DNA from: Marchantia polymorpha subsp. ruderalis
Lineage: Eukaryota; Streptophyta; Marchantiopsida; Marchantiales; Marchantiaceae
NCBI GenBank assembly: GCA_037833965.1
Contig: AP031351.1
Coordinates: 29,338,501-29,402,500 of the forward strand
Direction of reading: 5' to 3'
DNA length: 64,000 nt
Made by a program: the position numbers and the translations under genes. This document shows positions 23,408 through 34,834 of this stretch, in pieces (within the stretch, counting starts at the first letter, position 1; each line of letters starts with the position of its first letter). The notes beneath the pieces are model-generated. The model was not told where the DNA came from. It saw only the letters and a list, made by a program, of their open reading frames with translations, and made no database searches.

Positions 23408-23452
23408 ATATGTGAAGATATATATGCTCACTGTATATATATCTTCACATAT
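23408..23452. repeat. Perfect 18-bp inverted repeat (hairpin)
   Basis: The arm ATATGTGAAGATATATAT (23408-23425) and its exact complement (23435-23452) flank the 9-nt loop GCTCACTGT. The non-AT core GTGAAG makes a chance AT palindrome unlikely. Confidence 0.9.
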
Positions 23453-24060
23453 GAGTTAGTTATGGACGGGTAGTTATCCTTCACCTAGGTCTCGTTAGCT
23501 TTCCCTCTATTGGGTGGATGTGATAAAATTTGAATTTCGTGATTTCACTTCTTTTGAATGTATTCCAAAGATGCCATGATGTCAGTTCTCAAGTAAGAAA
23601 TTGATTGTCATGTATTAAAAAACGGTCTAGTGGGTACAAATTTTTGATGAAGACCAAAAATTGATGGTAAGGTTAGTTGATGTTCAATGCGAGTGCGGTG
23701 GGATTGGATTTTTCTGGACGTACTCTGTTCCTTTAGTACTAGACACATGCACTGTATATTTGCAAGATTTCCTAAACTGGGAAAAAAAAGTTCAGTGGAG
23801 TCATTGAGTTATTCGGCGCATTTGCATTGAGCACCAATGTCTAAATTGCCACTTGTGCATATTCTCTTGTTCGCATCCACGAGCCTGGTTTCGCTTCGAG
23901 AAATCTTGACGTGGTTTTTAGATCGCGGAGGTGGCAGTCAACTTTTTACGTAACAGATGACACCATGGTATCTTTAGAGTCAATTAGAAAAAAGTGTAGA
24001 CGCGAGGTTTAACTTTCCCACACTAACCCTATAGCCCCATCTGCCCAATGATTGAAGTCT
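23453..24060. other. No gene recognised
   Basis: This is mixed-composition sequence with stops in all frames and no visible repeats. It lies between the hairpin and a repeat cluster. Confidence 0.4.
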
Positions 24061-24298
24061 ATACACTAGGGTGAGTGCTAATTAGTCACGGGTGAGGTAT
24101 AACTGGCGCTCCCATTAATTATCATTCACTTAGAGTTAACTAGCACTCACTCTACTATACGTTGATAGGTACAATTCTCTTATCGGTTTCCTCAAGTGAA
24201 TAACAATTATTTTTAAAATAAAATGTTCTACCAATCCGATAAAAGATTAGAGTAAGGTGAAGGTTAATTAACCCTGAGCTAGGGATAACTAGCCCTAA
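24061..24298. repeat. Fragments of the TAACCCTAAGTGAG repeat family
   Basis: GTGAGTGCTAATTAGT near 24071 and GTTAACTAGCACTCAC near 24137 form an imperfect inverted pair. GGTTAATTAACCCTGAGC and GGGATAACTAGCCCT at about 24262-24296 match the motif seen at 836-1207 and 42645-42684. The arrangement suggests one or two small non-autonomous DNA elements, but the boundaries are unclear. Confidence 0.5.
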
Positions 24299-24550
24299 CT
24301 ATATATATTGTAGATATATAGTTGATTGTATATCGATATCTTTGATCAGCCCCTTTGCCAGCCGGAAGTTTTGTATCCAGAACGGCAATACTTGGTGAAA
24401 TGAACTCTCGTCCACTGTGCATTTGCAGAAGACCACAATATCACATGGGCCCACTCGAACGATCTCACCTGCAACTATAAGCATACCGTACTCTGAGATT
24501 TTATAGACCTTCAGTCTATGTGAATCTATGCTCAGGAATTCTTTAACACC
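24299..24550 (-). other. Coding-like exon of an unidentified gene
   Basis: The minus strand is open for 83 codons and reads FLSIDSHRLKVYKISEYG, then IVAGEIVRVGPCDIVVFCKC and FHQVLPFWIQNFRLAKG. This is balanced, protein-like sequence with an acceptor-like AG just upstream (TTTGTAAG). It probably belongs with the open frame at 24865-24635, which has a donor-like GTGAAA after its VYGI residues. The family is not recognised. Confidence 0.35.
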
Positions 24551-24634
24551 TTACAAATTCCCTGTTCTCAGCTTGTCAGCGTTTTTAGTCTGGAGTATCT
24601 GGGATCACACAGTGTTGCATATGAACACACTTAT

Positions 24635-24865
24635 TTAATTCCTGACTCCTGAGCACATGTAAAGCAAGGTGGAGCTTTCACCGATTCCATACACGGCACC
24701 GGGAAACTGAGCTGCAGTTATGTGACACGGCGAGGCGGTACCAAGTACGAAGTACAGGATGATGAGATATTTCGTCTTGCCAGCTGAAATGCCCGGAACG
24801 ATCATCTTCCAGAGTTCTTTTTTGGACGGTCCATTGATGAAGCAAGAACTAGGAAGCCCCATCAC
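24635..24865 (-). other. Coding-like exon of the same unidentified gene
   Basis: The minus ORF reads INGPSKKELWKMIVPGISAG then KTKYLIILYFVLGTA and HITAAQFPGAVYGIG. Spliced after VYGI it would run into the exon at 24550-24299. Upstream, the ORF at 25250-24942 starts with a very hydrophobic segment (KFFLIFLIICC) like a signal peptide, then SGHLFTTSCQLKN. Stops lie between the two ORFs, so a further intron or decay must be assumed. The function is unknown. Confidence 0.3.
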
Positions 24866-24941
24866 ATCTTATATAGATCAAATCAACCATGGGTTCAGAC
24901 ATGTCTCCTAAAATCTGGCGTTTTGTTGTTAGACGCAAGAA

Positions 24942-25250
24942 TTAATCTGCCAATCTGCCAAAATTAATTTGGCCAAGATTCCATACATTATATGGAATTT
25001 TGTCCAAGTAACTCCAGGAGGACGGAGTAACTGTAATGATGCAAGTCAACGAAAGAGGCTGTGAGTGCAAACTGTGAATCGGGAACCTCATTGTGTTTTT
25101 AAGTTGACATGAAGTTGTGAATAGATGACCAGATTCCCTATCTTTGTTGTGCACGGAAAAAATAAGAAAAATACTCAGCAATGATGAGCAAGTTGTGCAA
25201 CAAATAATTAGAAAAATTAAGAAAAATTTAGCTCTAGTATATTTCATCAT
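24942..25250 (-). other. ORF with N-terminal hydrophobic segment
   Basis: This is a 102-codon minus ORF with a hydrophobic N-terminus (residues 8-32) and a polar remainder containing YLDKIPYNVWNLGQINFG. It may be the 5' exon of the unidentified locus that continues to 24299. The AT-rich 5' half makes chance hydrophobicity possible. Confidence 0.25.
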
Positions 25251-27600
25251 TTTTTTACTTTCAATTCTGTAGCATGTTTGTTTTTATCATTGTTTTTATT
25301 CGTTTGAACATAAGGACCCAATTTCATTTCATAATTTTTTTTTGCTTTTTTATTTCATTACATTCCTATAAAATATTTTTTTTTATCATTATGAGTTTTT
25401 TCTTGACTAGATTATAATGCCCAGATACATTTCATATATTTTTTTCCTTCATTCAAATGGTTATCCTGATCTAAATCATTTTAGAGTCTTCACTTCTATT
25501 TATTATCTTTTCTTACTACACGTGTTACATGACAACAATGTTGGATTAGTTAGCATATATCAAAATCTCGTTAGCATGGTGTAGCATGATAGTGTACATA
25601 ATACAATAAGGCGATTTGATTTAAAATGGTGTAACCTAGACTTCAAAAGATTGCAACATAGGATTGCACCACATCCAGATCTGCTTTTTACAGCCCTCAA
25701 ACGTGAGTATTCATGTTCGATTACAAAAAAATTCTAATTGGGGTCCATTACACTGCCATACATCTTAAATTGAGTTATGAAGTTTAGCAGATTCGCCCAT
25801 GCCCTTCAACTTTAGATCATAGTTTGTTCTATTAAAATTACCAAAATGTTTTTACATCTACAACTATTTATGCTTGAAAGAGTACACATTATGTCTTGAT
25901 AGATCGCTTTCTATATGTATAAACTTTACATAGATGTCATGTGAGCATCTTAGAGTTGATCACACATACATTTTAGAATAACAACTCCATTTAGTCATGT
26001 GATAATTGCTGGCTTCTGTTTCTTAATAGATTAATAAGATTAATCATCATGAGAACGTTTTAGCACTTTGTCACTAATAAGCAGTCATGCATTATGGATA
26101 TCAGTTTTTCATCATCTTCGTCAACATTAATTTACTTTCACCAGAAAATGAAAAATTTGAAACCAGTATTATGCAAGTTTACATCACTATAATTCTTCAT
26201 TCATAATAAGTTCGTCTTGCAAAAAAATGTTAAAAAATTAAATTTGAATATATCTTGTGCTTGTAATACTTTAAGAACTTGGAAAAGCTTGTAATCTTTA
26301 TTCATTTCATTATTATTCTAAGTATCTTTTTGAGTTCAAAGTTTCTTCTCTTCTATTAGCATGATCTTTCACATTATAGATTCATTGCTCTACAATATCC
26401 TGTTATGTTTCAAAACTCTTCTTGATTTACTATTTTGACCTTGTAAGATTATGTGTCTAACTCTCTAAAGAGTAATACACACATCAGTAGGTTCTTTTCA
26501 GATTGATTACTGAAAAATTTCATTAAAAAATTTCCCAGTTTCACCTTTTACATTTAAGAGTCAAGATAATTAAGACATCAAGTTGTATATATTTCTTTTC
26601 AATTTGAGCTTCCAAACGGATTTTTTACATCAACTTACTACTTAAATTTGCTAAATTTGTGAATGTAGTGCTAAAACTTTGATTCATGTAACTTAGACTT
26701 GATACTTGGAGATAATGAATAGATGACAAGATATATGAATGTCATTTTTATACTGAAAAATTGCATGTGGCATTGGAGATATTTTTATCTCGCTTTTAAA
26801 TCCATCAAAATATTATTCCGCCTGCATTTATTTAACTTTTGATAACCTAGTTTTAAAACTCATCAGCAATTATTTGACACCATACAACCGACGGCTTTTG
26901 AGGGTGAAATGATACTTGGCAAGGAGACATTTACCATTTTAGAATTTTTTAAAAGCAAGGGTGAACAATGATAAAGGTTATAAAATCTCTGGTTTTTTAT
27001 GCTACTTAAGCGTTCTTTTTTATATATATAATGTGTGATTTAAAATCAGTATATTTCTTTGATATGTGTGAGAGGTGAGGATGAAATTTCTTTCCGTCTA
27101 AATAAACTCTGATTATTATTGAAGATTTTTTTCTATCTTGAAGACAATATGAGCTCATGTATTTTTCATTTTTCTTTTTAATAGTGTAAAGACTTTTAGT
27201 CTAGTTTGAATAACCAAAAATCAGTATTATTTTGAAACTTGATGGTAAACCATATCAGACAAGCTCGTACAGAAGATTATTTCAACAAGGTTTTATTCTT
27301 TTAGAACTTCCATCACTCATGCATAAAGATTTTCTGACGATCACAAGTTGCCTAGCAACGTTATTAACATCCGATTTAATTTAATTAATTCATTTATATT
27401 TTAATTACTGAACGGTCATTCTACTCACATACTAGAGTGAAGAATTTTGGATACAAAAAATTCTTGGTTTCAACTATGAAAGAACTTGATTAGGTCATCA
27501 CATCCTTTATGTTATTCTCGTTACTTTCTTTTGAAGCTACCTACATGGACCTTTATAACATGAAGACATAATTATTGAAGCTTGTGGCCACCAGCTATAC
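25251..27600. other. AT-rich DNA, no gene recognised
   Basis: This is a long AT-rich tract with poly-T runs and stops in all frames. I see no terminal repeats, retroelement motifs or tandem arrays in it. Confidence 0.45.
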
Positions 27601-28483
27601 GTATGCACTGACTACACACTTTGGACGAAGAAAGGGATGAGAATGTGAGGAACGGAAGGGGAGCGAAACGCTCAGTAGGATATTTGTATCACTACATCGT
27701 GGTGTTTTCAATAATCTCAAAAATGTTGAAACTCCACTTTACAGGGCACCTAAGAAGCTACCCGAAGATGTACACTTGTTGCCACGCTCCAAGTAAGTGG
27801 CTTTATAGCTTTGTCTAGCTTGTGGCTCCGAATTACACACTTCGGAGTGGTTGGCAACTTTCCACAGGAGCTCTGCTGCTGTCTCACTTCTGCAGTGCGG
27901 TGGCAAGTGGTACTATAAGTGTGAAAACAAGTCAGTCCCGTAGAATCGACGCATGGAATTTCGAGATTCCTGTCTTGAGTGGAACTGTTTTCGGATCTGT
28001 CTGTACTTCTACGCTGAGAATCATCAAGAGCATCACAAAGGGCAAGAAATCATTTGCATAAGAATTATGAGTCGGAGCTATGCATTTGAAGTTGTTTCAT
28101 TACGGTTTGAATAATGAAACAAGTTCATGTTGTCGTATTTTAATCTCATAGAATCTGGCCACCTTGTTTCAGAATCATAACCACTTTGGAATGGAGACAA
28201 TCGATCACTAACTGATGTCTCCCTAAGGGTTATCTAACCATGTTAGAGCGATAACGGATCTTGACACCACTCCACTGTTCTCTATAACCTTTCCTCTGTT
28301 CAGATTGAGCTTTGTAGAAGCTCGCCTCGAGCCAACGTCACGACTATGCAGAATCATGTAACATCAGGAGAAAAGGGGAACAAATTGAACGAGCTCAGGC
28401 AAAATCCGGAAGACATTGCTCGTGAACTTTCCACGGCAGCCATATAGCCATCTTTCCAGACAAGTAGGCAAAGTAGAATGTAA
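27601..28483 (+). other. Possible decayed exons, unidentified
   Basis: Composition becomes balanced here. Short plus-strand segments look protein-like, for example CGGKWYYKCENKSVP after a CTTCTGCAG acceptor-like site near 27890, and KGNKLNELRQNPEDIARELS near 28380. They are interrupted by stops and do not join in one frame. An 11-bp hairpin (TTGTTTCATTA, 28092-28102, with its complement at 28112-28122) lies within. I cannot name a family. Confidence 0.2.
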
Positions 28484-28672
28484 CCGGACTGGTACAACTG
28501 GCAAAATTACCCGACTTCTTTTAAACAACTCTCCCATATTGATTTAGGCGGACATTTGTATACTGGGTGTCGCCACAATCTAATCTCACCGTCCAAAATG
28601 TGCTGCACGACATTGCATACGATAGGAGAATTAAACAGTGACGACGTCATGTTGCTAGATGGATGGATATGA
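28484..28672 (+). other. Coding-like open frame, unidentified
   Basis: A 62-codon open frame without an ATG start reads PDWYNWQNYPTSFKQLSHID then LGGHLYTGCRHN and IGELNSDDVMLLDGWI before TGA. The composition is typical of folded protein. It may be an internal exon or a pseudogene piece belonging with the next feature. No family is recognised. Confidence 0.3.
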
Positions 28673-28701
28673 CATCAATATGGTCTGCTGGAGGATGAAA
28701 G

Positions 28702-28960
28702 GACGATTCGATCCTTGAAGCTGAAGTCTATGTTTCGGGTGAGTTTACTAATTGTCACTGCTGAGATAATACTTTGTCATCCTTTTAAAGTTGTTGTTCT
28801 TCTTTTTCTTCATCAAGATAACACCATACAGGCCGGGGCTTTTATAAGAGGGATACTCCCGGATAGAGACTTGCGTCAAGACATTGAAGATACCGATTGT
28901 GAAGATTACAAAGGTTACATTAGAATACAAGTCTATTTTCTATATACGCCTATGCACTGA
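28702..28960 (+). other. Two-exon coding-like segment, unidentified
   Basis: DDSILEAEVYVS at 28702-28738 is followed by the donor GTGAGT. After a 79-bp pyrimidine-rich intron ending TTCTTCATCAAG, the same frame continues DNTIQAGAFIRGILPDRD and EDTDCEDYKGYIRI to a stop at 28958-28960. The splice sites and phase agree, which supports a real gene or a young pseudogene. There is a stop just upstream of the first segment, so the 5' structure is unresolved. The function is unknown. Confidence 0.35.
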
Positions 28961-30340
28961 TTATAATTATAATAGATATATAAGACTGCTAAATATTATC
29001 ATATTTTAGAATGCATACCGGAATCTCCACATGGGATGGAGATCTGAATGTCTCCTCGTCAATAAATGGAAAGCCTGATTTTGGTTTCAAAGTCAATATC
29101 AATACAAGTGATTTTCAAAAAAAAAAATTCTGATTTTTTTAAGATGTTATATCCAGAGAATAATCTATCTGATCGCAGTACATAGACTGAACAGATATGT
29201 CTAACTTCTTCTAAATAACGGGGAATATTTTTATTATGTTACACAGGTATTCAATACTCCTCTTTAAAGAAATTGATATGCTTTGAAAAACTGATGATAG
29301 CTTTTGCTCTTTTGAATAGAATTTCATTATAAATAAATTTTCTATTCTAAAAAATTTTAACAGTTAAAAAAAATTTAATCGAAAATTGCATTCTTTCCTA
29401 TCTTGTGAGAGATACATGAAACGAGCTTGATTATACCTAATGACTAAAAAATAAGACATCAAGAGAATGTCGTGTTTTCAACTCATTATATGGAACCTAC
29501 AATAAATGTAATATACTTAATTCAAATTGTATCTTGTGAAAAATTGTGATATGCTTAATCATCATATGTTAGACCTAAACACGAAAGAAAAAAAATTAGT
29601 GATGATATTTTATTTATAAATGTTAGTTTATTACAAGAATATTGACGTGCAAATACCCAAATTTTTGGAGGTTATATCATCGAAACTCAAAATTTTCAAT
29701 ATGTGATGAATAACTCTACGCATCAACTTTTTTAAACGTAATTTATGTACTTTACACACGAGAATTATTTTGCTCCTGAATTCTAACAAGCTGCTTGACT
29801 TTAGTAGTGATTACTAAATAAGCAAAAAATAATGATTGAATTTGTAATAACAGTGGGAACTCTTGAATGATTATAAATCCCTTACCTCATAATTGAAAAA
29901 TGGTTTGATATGAAAAAAGTCTCAGAGTGCGCATAATTTGAATCTTTGTGCAATTTTTAGTAATTTCAGTATATTGATCGTAATTATAAGTCTTAATTTC
30001 ATATTTTATCCGCATTAAAACTCAAATGCAAGGATTGAGTTACTGTGAGATGGGAACACAACGGGGAGGGATATAGCAAAAAAGTTGAAAAGGACCATCT
30101 GTATGTATAGGTATGAAAGCAAACAAAGATTAGTTTCCAACCTTATAACAAGGTTAAATAAATCGTTCACCATTTAAGATATGGTCTAAAAATATGATGA
30201 ACCATGATTACTGGAACCAGTCATTCGCATGGAAGAAAGCAAAAAATGCATATAGATTTTGAAATTGCAAAATAATGGACAATATAAGTAATAAGAAATA
30301 AAACCGGGAGGACTCCATCAAGCACAAGAATCAAATCGAA
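28961..30340. other. AT-rich DNA, no gene recognised
   Basis: This is an AT-rich tract with dense stops. There are no repeats with recognisable ends. Confidence 0.45.
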
Positions 30341-32160
30341 CGGACGAGGCACTTACTACAAAAGCAGCTGATTCTCCCAACTTTTAACTAAGCTAAACGG
30401 TATTTCAAGACAGCACAAACTGCGTATATGGCTCCAGGTGTTAAGAAATAGTACAAACTTGGTCTGTTTGGCCCCAAGGAGATTGACAAGGTTTTTCGAA
30501 CAGGCCATACAACGTTGTCCACTTGTGGTCGGGACGGAGGTCGACTGTGATCCAACCAGGTGCGCGAGCCTGCGAGGCTCAGTCCATTGGGCGGATCGGC
30601 CGACGAGGTGGAAGATGGCGACAAACACAATCTGACATCCACAATCGTCGAACGTGCGCATGAAGATACTGCGAGGGCTTGGGGAACGTGGGCCCCACAC
30701 GGCCCCCCCAGCTGGGACTCAAGGCAATTCACGTGGCTCGTACCCAGTACTAACGATATCGAACATTCCGGAATCTAGGCGGACGTTCAGACGCCCTTCC
30801 CCTTTCGTCCGCCCATGCTTTTTGCTCTCTAATTCCTTCTTCCCACTTCGTCATCAGTCAGCCATGAACAAGGGAGAGCTCAGTCATGGACTTTAACCTG
30901 TACTTTAACTTTGACTGTAACTCCAAACAGTGAGTCCCATCCTTACCCTACAGTACCTGAAAGTACTTCGCGAGGGCATTTACTTTCTTCGTTACGGTTG
31001 TTAATTATCTGTGTTCCACGCTCGTTAGAAATGGTTATCAAGGTTACCTTTTACCTTCCAGGTGGGATCCTTGCTGTACAAAGGAGTCATTCTTCGTCGC
31101 TGGCGGATGTCCATTGCCTGCCCGAGGAAGAAAAACTCGTTCCCCTCCCTTTGAAGGTTCGTCGCCGAGGAGCGAGCTCCCCGTCCAAAGTGGCGGGACG
31201 AAGTCCGTGGCCACTCGCAGACCACGCGCAGTTCTCTCGGCTGGCTCGCGATCGGTGAGGCCCCCGCGAGTTCCTGCTCACTCGCGTATCCGTATCTCGT
31301 TCGTTCATTTCCATTGACTTCCCCCTCGAACTGTGGATGAGGTGTTCGCGCTCTTTAATCATGAGCTGCTTTCTCTGACACTCTGAGGCCATCGCCTTGT
31401 CATGCTTGCTACATGCGTGGTTGCTATTTCCCCGGAGAGATGCTTGACTTGCAGTAATTTGTGATGAACAAAGCCTCGAGTCAAGTCCGATGTCGAAGAC
31501 TTGTGAATCCTGTGTACAGTTTCCTCAGTGCGCCGTGTCAAACTTTTTCAACTTTCACGGTGAGCGAACGCATCTCGTATCATAAAATGTTCCGGATTGA
31601 GTAGAAAAATCGAGGGTGGTGAAACGACTCCTTCCCTTATAGGACTCAAAGCGCTGCGTTGTGATCTGTGATATCCGGTGACAGCACTCGTCTCTGGGAT
31701 CGAGAATGATTTGCACGAGAATCGAGCACCACGATGGAGCGTTCAAATGTTGAACACCTATGGAGCTGTGTCACGATTGTGCTCACTTCTTGTCGCAATG
31801 GGTGAGTCTGAAAGGATGAGTCGAGTGAGTGAGGCCGGACGTCTCCTCTCAGTTCCTATTTTTGTCATGATATCACGTTTCGTCCTGTAAAACGGTAATG
31901 CAAGTTGGCTTTGAGTAAGAGTTACTGGAGATGCATCATTTAACGAATAAGACATAACAAATGCGAACCTTGCTCGTTCATGATCTCACATTCCTCCTTC
32001 CCACAGACAGTTCCACTGTACGAGTGACTAAGTTTAACAAGAAAATATATGCTGGAGAACCCACGCCTCCATAGCCTTGAAATCCGTCCACTGTATACAC
32101 ATACGAAGGTCAAGCCCTTGGTTATAATATACCAAGGTTACTAAGGCCCTGTCCATACTC
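30341..32160. other. GC-richer island without a supported gene
   Basis: ORFs of 60-115 codons occur on both strands and overlap each other, as expected from reduced stop frequency. They are rich in Arg, Ser and Pro and show no conserved motif or splice-consistent extension. The stretch could be a promoter or leader region, but nothing in it is decisive. Confidence 0.35.
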
Positions 32161-32173
32161 GGTCAAAGCGAGG

Positions 32174-32569
32174 TTGATGCGGAATAGTCGAGTTTTTCAG
32201 AGGAATCCGGAACTCGTGATTCGAAAGTACAGTGAAGTATCATTGATATTGAGTCTCATTCTATGGTCGGAAATTCAAACCGCACGTACTCAGCTGCCCG
32301 TGCCAACGACCTCACTGCTAGTACGAAGAATTGGGAGGCTCATCGGCATAGAAGGCGAGTTCAGCTCATTTCCTTGGATCCCAATAGACGCTATTCAGAT
32401 AGGTAAAAGAGACCTGTATAGCATTGCGATCAGCGATCCTGAACTGTGTGATACTCTTTGGTTTCGCGAGGTCGAACTGTGTGAAGATTCCACAATTCCC
32501 ACCATCTTTATCAATGCCGACCGCAAAACGACGTTTACCATGTTCTATATAAAAATATCACGATCGTAA
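32174..32569 (+). CDS. Hypothetical ORF, 131 codons
   Basis: This is one of the longer plus-strand ORFs outside recognised elements. The sequence is balanced, with EGEFSSFPWIPIDAIQIGKR and DLYSIAISDPELCD near the middle and a polar C-terminus. No competing long ORF lies opposite. There is no recognisable domain, signal peptide or homologue. It could be an exon of a larger gene or a chance frame. Confidence 0.25.
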   Translation: MMRNSRVFQRNPELVIRKYSEVSLILSLILWSEIQTARTQLPVPTTSLLVRRIGRLIGIEGEFSSFPWIPIDAIQIGKRDLYSIAISDPELCDTLWFREVELCEDSTIPTIFINADRKTTFTMFYIKISRS

Positions 32570-32961
32570 TAATTAACATCATGTTCTTACGGCCACATCT
32601 TCCAAATCGTGTTCGATGTGAGAAGAGTACCTCCACTTTATCAAGGCAATCATCCCCCAGTGCGAGGCACAGGACGCTAGAGCTTGTCGACTGCTTGCTT
32701 ATGTTGTGGATGCAGATCCATCCTGCGTTGTGGCTAATGGGATGACTACTCCATTTCGACAAGATCTTGTCGTCTTCTAACTCTGCCGAGCTGTACGATC
32801 ACAAGCTGCCCACCTACGTCCTTCCTTGGGAGCAAGGCAACTGATCTCTGCCGGCCATCAGAATCTACACCTTGACCCATGTTCCTACTGCCATCGTGTA
32901 TTGCACTGCTAACCTCCGAGCTAATCATTACTGTATGGAAGAAAAGAGACCCGCTAAGACT

Positions 32962-33121
32962 CGCTGGGAACGGAGTGTGCGGTAGCTAATCTCCGGATTT
33001 GATGTGTCTACTCCACAGATCGCTGGGAGCAGAATGTGCGGTAGCTAATCTCCGGATTTGGCTGTATATACTCCACAGATCTCCGGGAACAGAATGTGCT
33101 GTAGCTGATCTATGGATTTAA
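32962..33121. repeat. 60-bp tandem repeat, about 2.7 copies
   Basis: The units start at 32962, 33021 and 33081. Each carries GGGAACAGAATGTGCGGTAG-like sequence, then CTAATCTCCGGATTT, and the first two end CTACTCCACAGAT or TATACTCCACAGAT. Units 1 and 2 are nearly identical; unit 3 is more diverged and truncated. The repeat is not in a supported reading frame. Confidence 0.85.
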
Positions 33122-33314
33122 TGCATCATCCTCTTGTTGACTGTCTACATTGATGTAAATCGAGTATACCTCGATGCAGCCACAGTTTAGCAGTCTCCTC
33201 AAATATATTTATGTGGTTCCAGTCTTTCATCATGATACTAGGGCTAGTCTCCTCTTGTGCTTTGAAAAGGCTGCATGCTATACCATGCAGTATAGATTTC
33301 CAAACTCAACCGAA

Positions 33315-33405
33315 CAACCCCGACCTTGTGCCATCCGACGGCTTCTAGAGAGTGCGCGCTCGACGGGTGAGCTCTTCACACTCGGATGGCATACGGTCGG
33401 GGTTG
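33315..33405. ncRNA. MicroRNA-precursor-like foldback (candidate)
   Basis: Arms at 33315-33338 and 33382-33405 are complementary over 24 positions. On the plus-strand RNA there is one G-U pair and one mismatch (positions 14 and 12 of the left arm). The loop is about 43 nt. Arm length, near-perfect pairing and loop size fit a plant miRNA hairpin, but small inverted duplications of other origin look the same. I do not recognise the arm as a known conserved miRNA. Confidence 0.35.
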
Positions 33406-33431
33406 ATCTAGCCAAAAGTCTAACTAGCTGA

Positions 33432-34834
33432 TATGAATACGTAATATATGTGATACAACTACGTTTATACGAGATTTCATAACAACATATGTTGTATACT
33501 TCACAAGATCTTAGTATTCGTTGTACTGTACTCGGTTCTAAATTTAAGCTCATCCCTATAGTCTGTGGGAGATGATATGAAGATATCATCATCTCTTATG
33601 AATCATGTCCCAACCTAATGATTATGTATCGTCGTGGATGGATGAACACTCAAGGTCTTCAAACTGTATGTACTCAGGTGATATCCTTGGTATTCTAACC
33701 ATACTTTCATATGGATATTATGTGTTATATTGATTCTAATTATGATAATGTGTGAGATTTATTTTTATTTCTCAATTTATAATAATATACATCATTGTAA
33801 TAAGTTTAGATTGAAAGATCTTGAAACAGTGATGCAATCTGTAAGATAATAACTTTAAATGATGAAATTTTTTATATAATTTCAGATTTTTATAACATAC
33901 AAACCATAGAGTTTCAACATGTTGATCATAAAGACTGTTAGAGTATTGAGCTTTAGATCCATCTATCCATTTTCTTTATGTCTGTATTACAAGATGTGTT
34001 GTTCATATTTATTTGTCTTTAACATCAACCTTTGCATATGGAAAATATCATTCGATGCTCTATCAATCGTTTATATATAGACCGTTGTATCTTAATTTGA
34101 ATACACATTTTTTCTTTACCACGCTTACATTCATCTATAGACCATGTTCTATGTTCTTAGTGAATCTTTAGACTACTTTTACATTCAAATCACACCATTT
34201 TTTCCTTTCTCGGGCATATGGGATGTGATGTGATGGTTTCTAAAGTCTATGATTCCTTTCAAAAGACAGCACCGAAGATTGAGACAGTAATCTCTACTTG
34301 CCTGGTCACGATCAGTAGTTTTTAGCGTTTTGATTGATTCTTTCGGTTGATTGGTGGATATTATCTATGGGGAATAGATTCATTCGAGTTAATATGTAAA
34401 CGCTTATACTGAGGTGGCGTTTATCTTAATATTGAATTGAGCCTAAATATACACAAATTTGCTGATGTTTCATGATGGTCAAGATGCGATTCTTCTTACC
34501 TTTCAGCGATAAGGGTTAAACAAACTGCTGGTCAAATCTACCGTCATGTTCACATTAGTATTAAATCCAAATGTTAACATTAAGAATATAGCCTTGGATC
34601 CTTACGGAAAAAGTGTAGCTCGTGCAGGATATAAATATGGAGGGACGATAATTTCTAGGTCATTGATAAGTCCAAAAAATTACAGTACGTTAAGATGATT
34701 ACCTCGAAGGCACACGTTGCTCGGATTGCGTAATGATGATGCTGTAATTTTCAGAAAGCGTGTTAGCTCGTGTGGTAGAAAATGCTGGACAGTATCTACT
34801 TAAGTAACGCAGGAATATTCTAGACAAGGCGATA
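33432..34834. other. AT-rich DNA, no gene recognised
   Basis: The region has no open frame of note and no terminal repeats. Confidence 0.4.
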
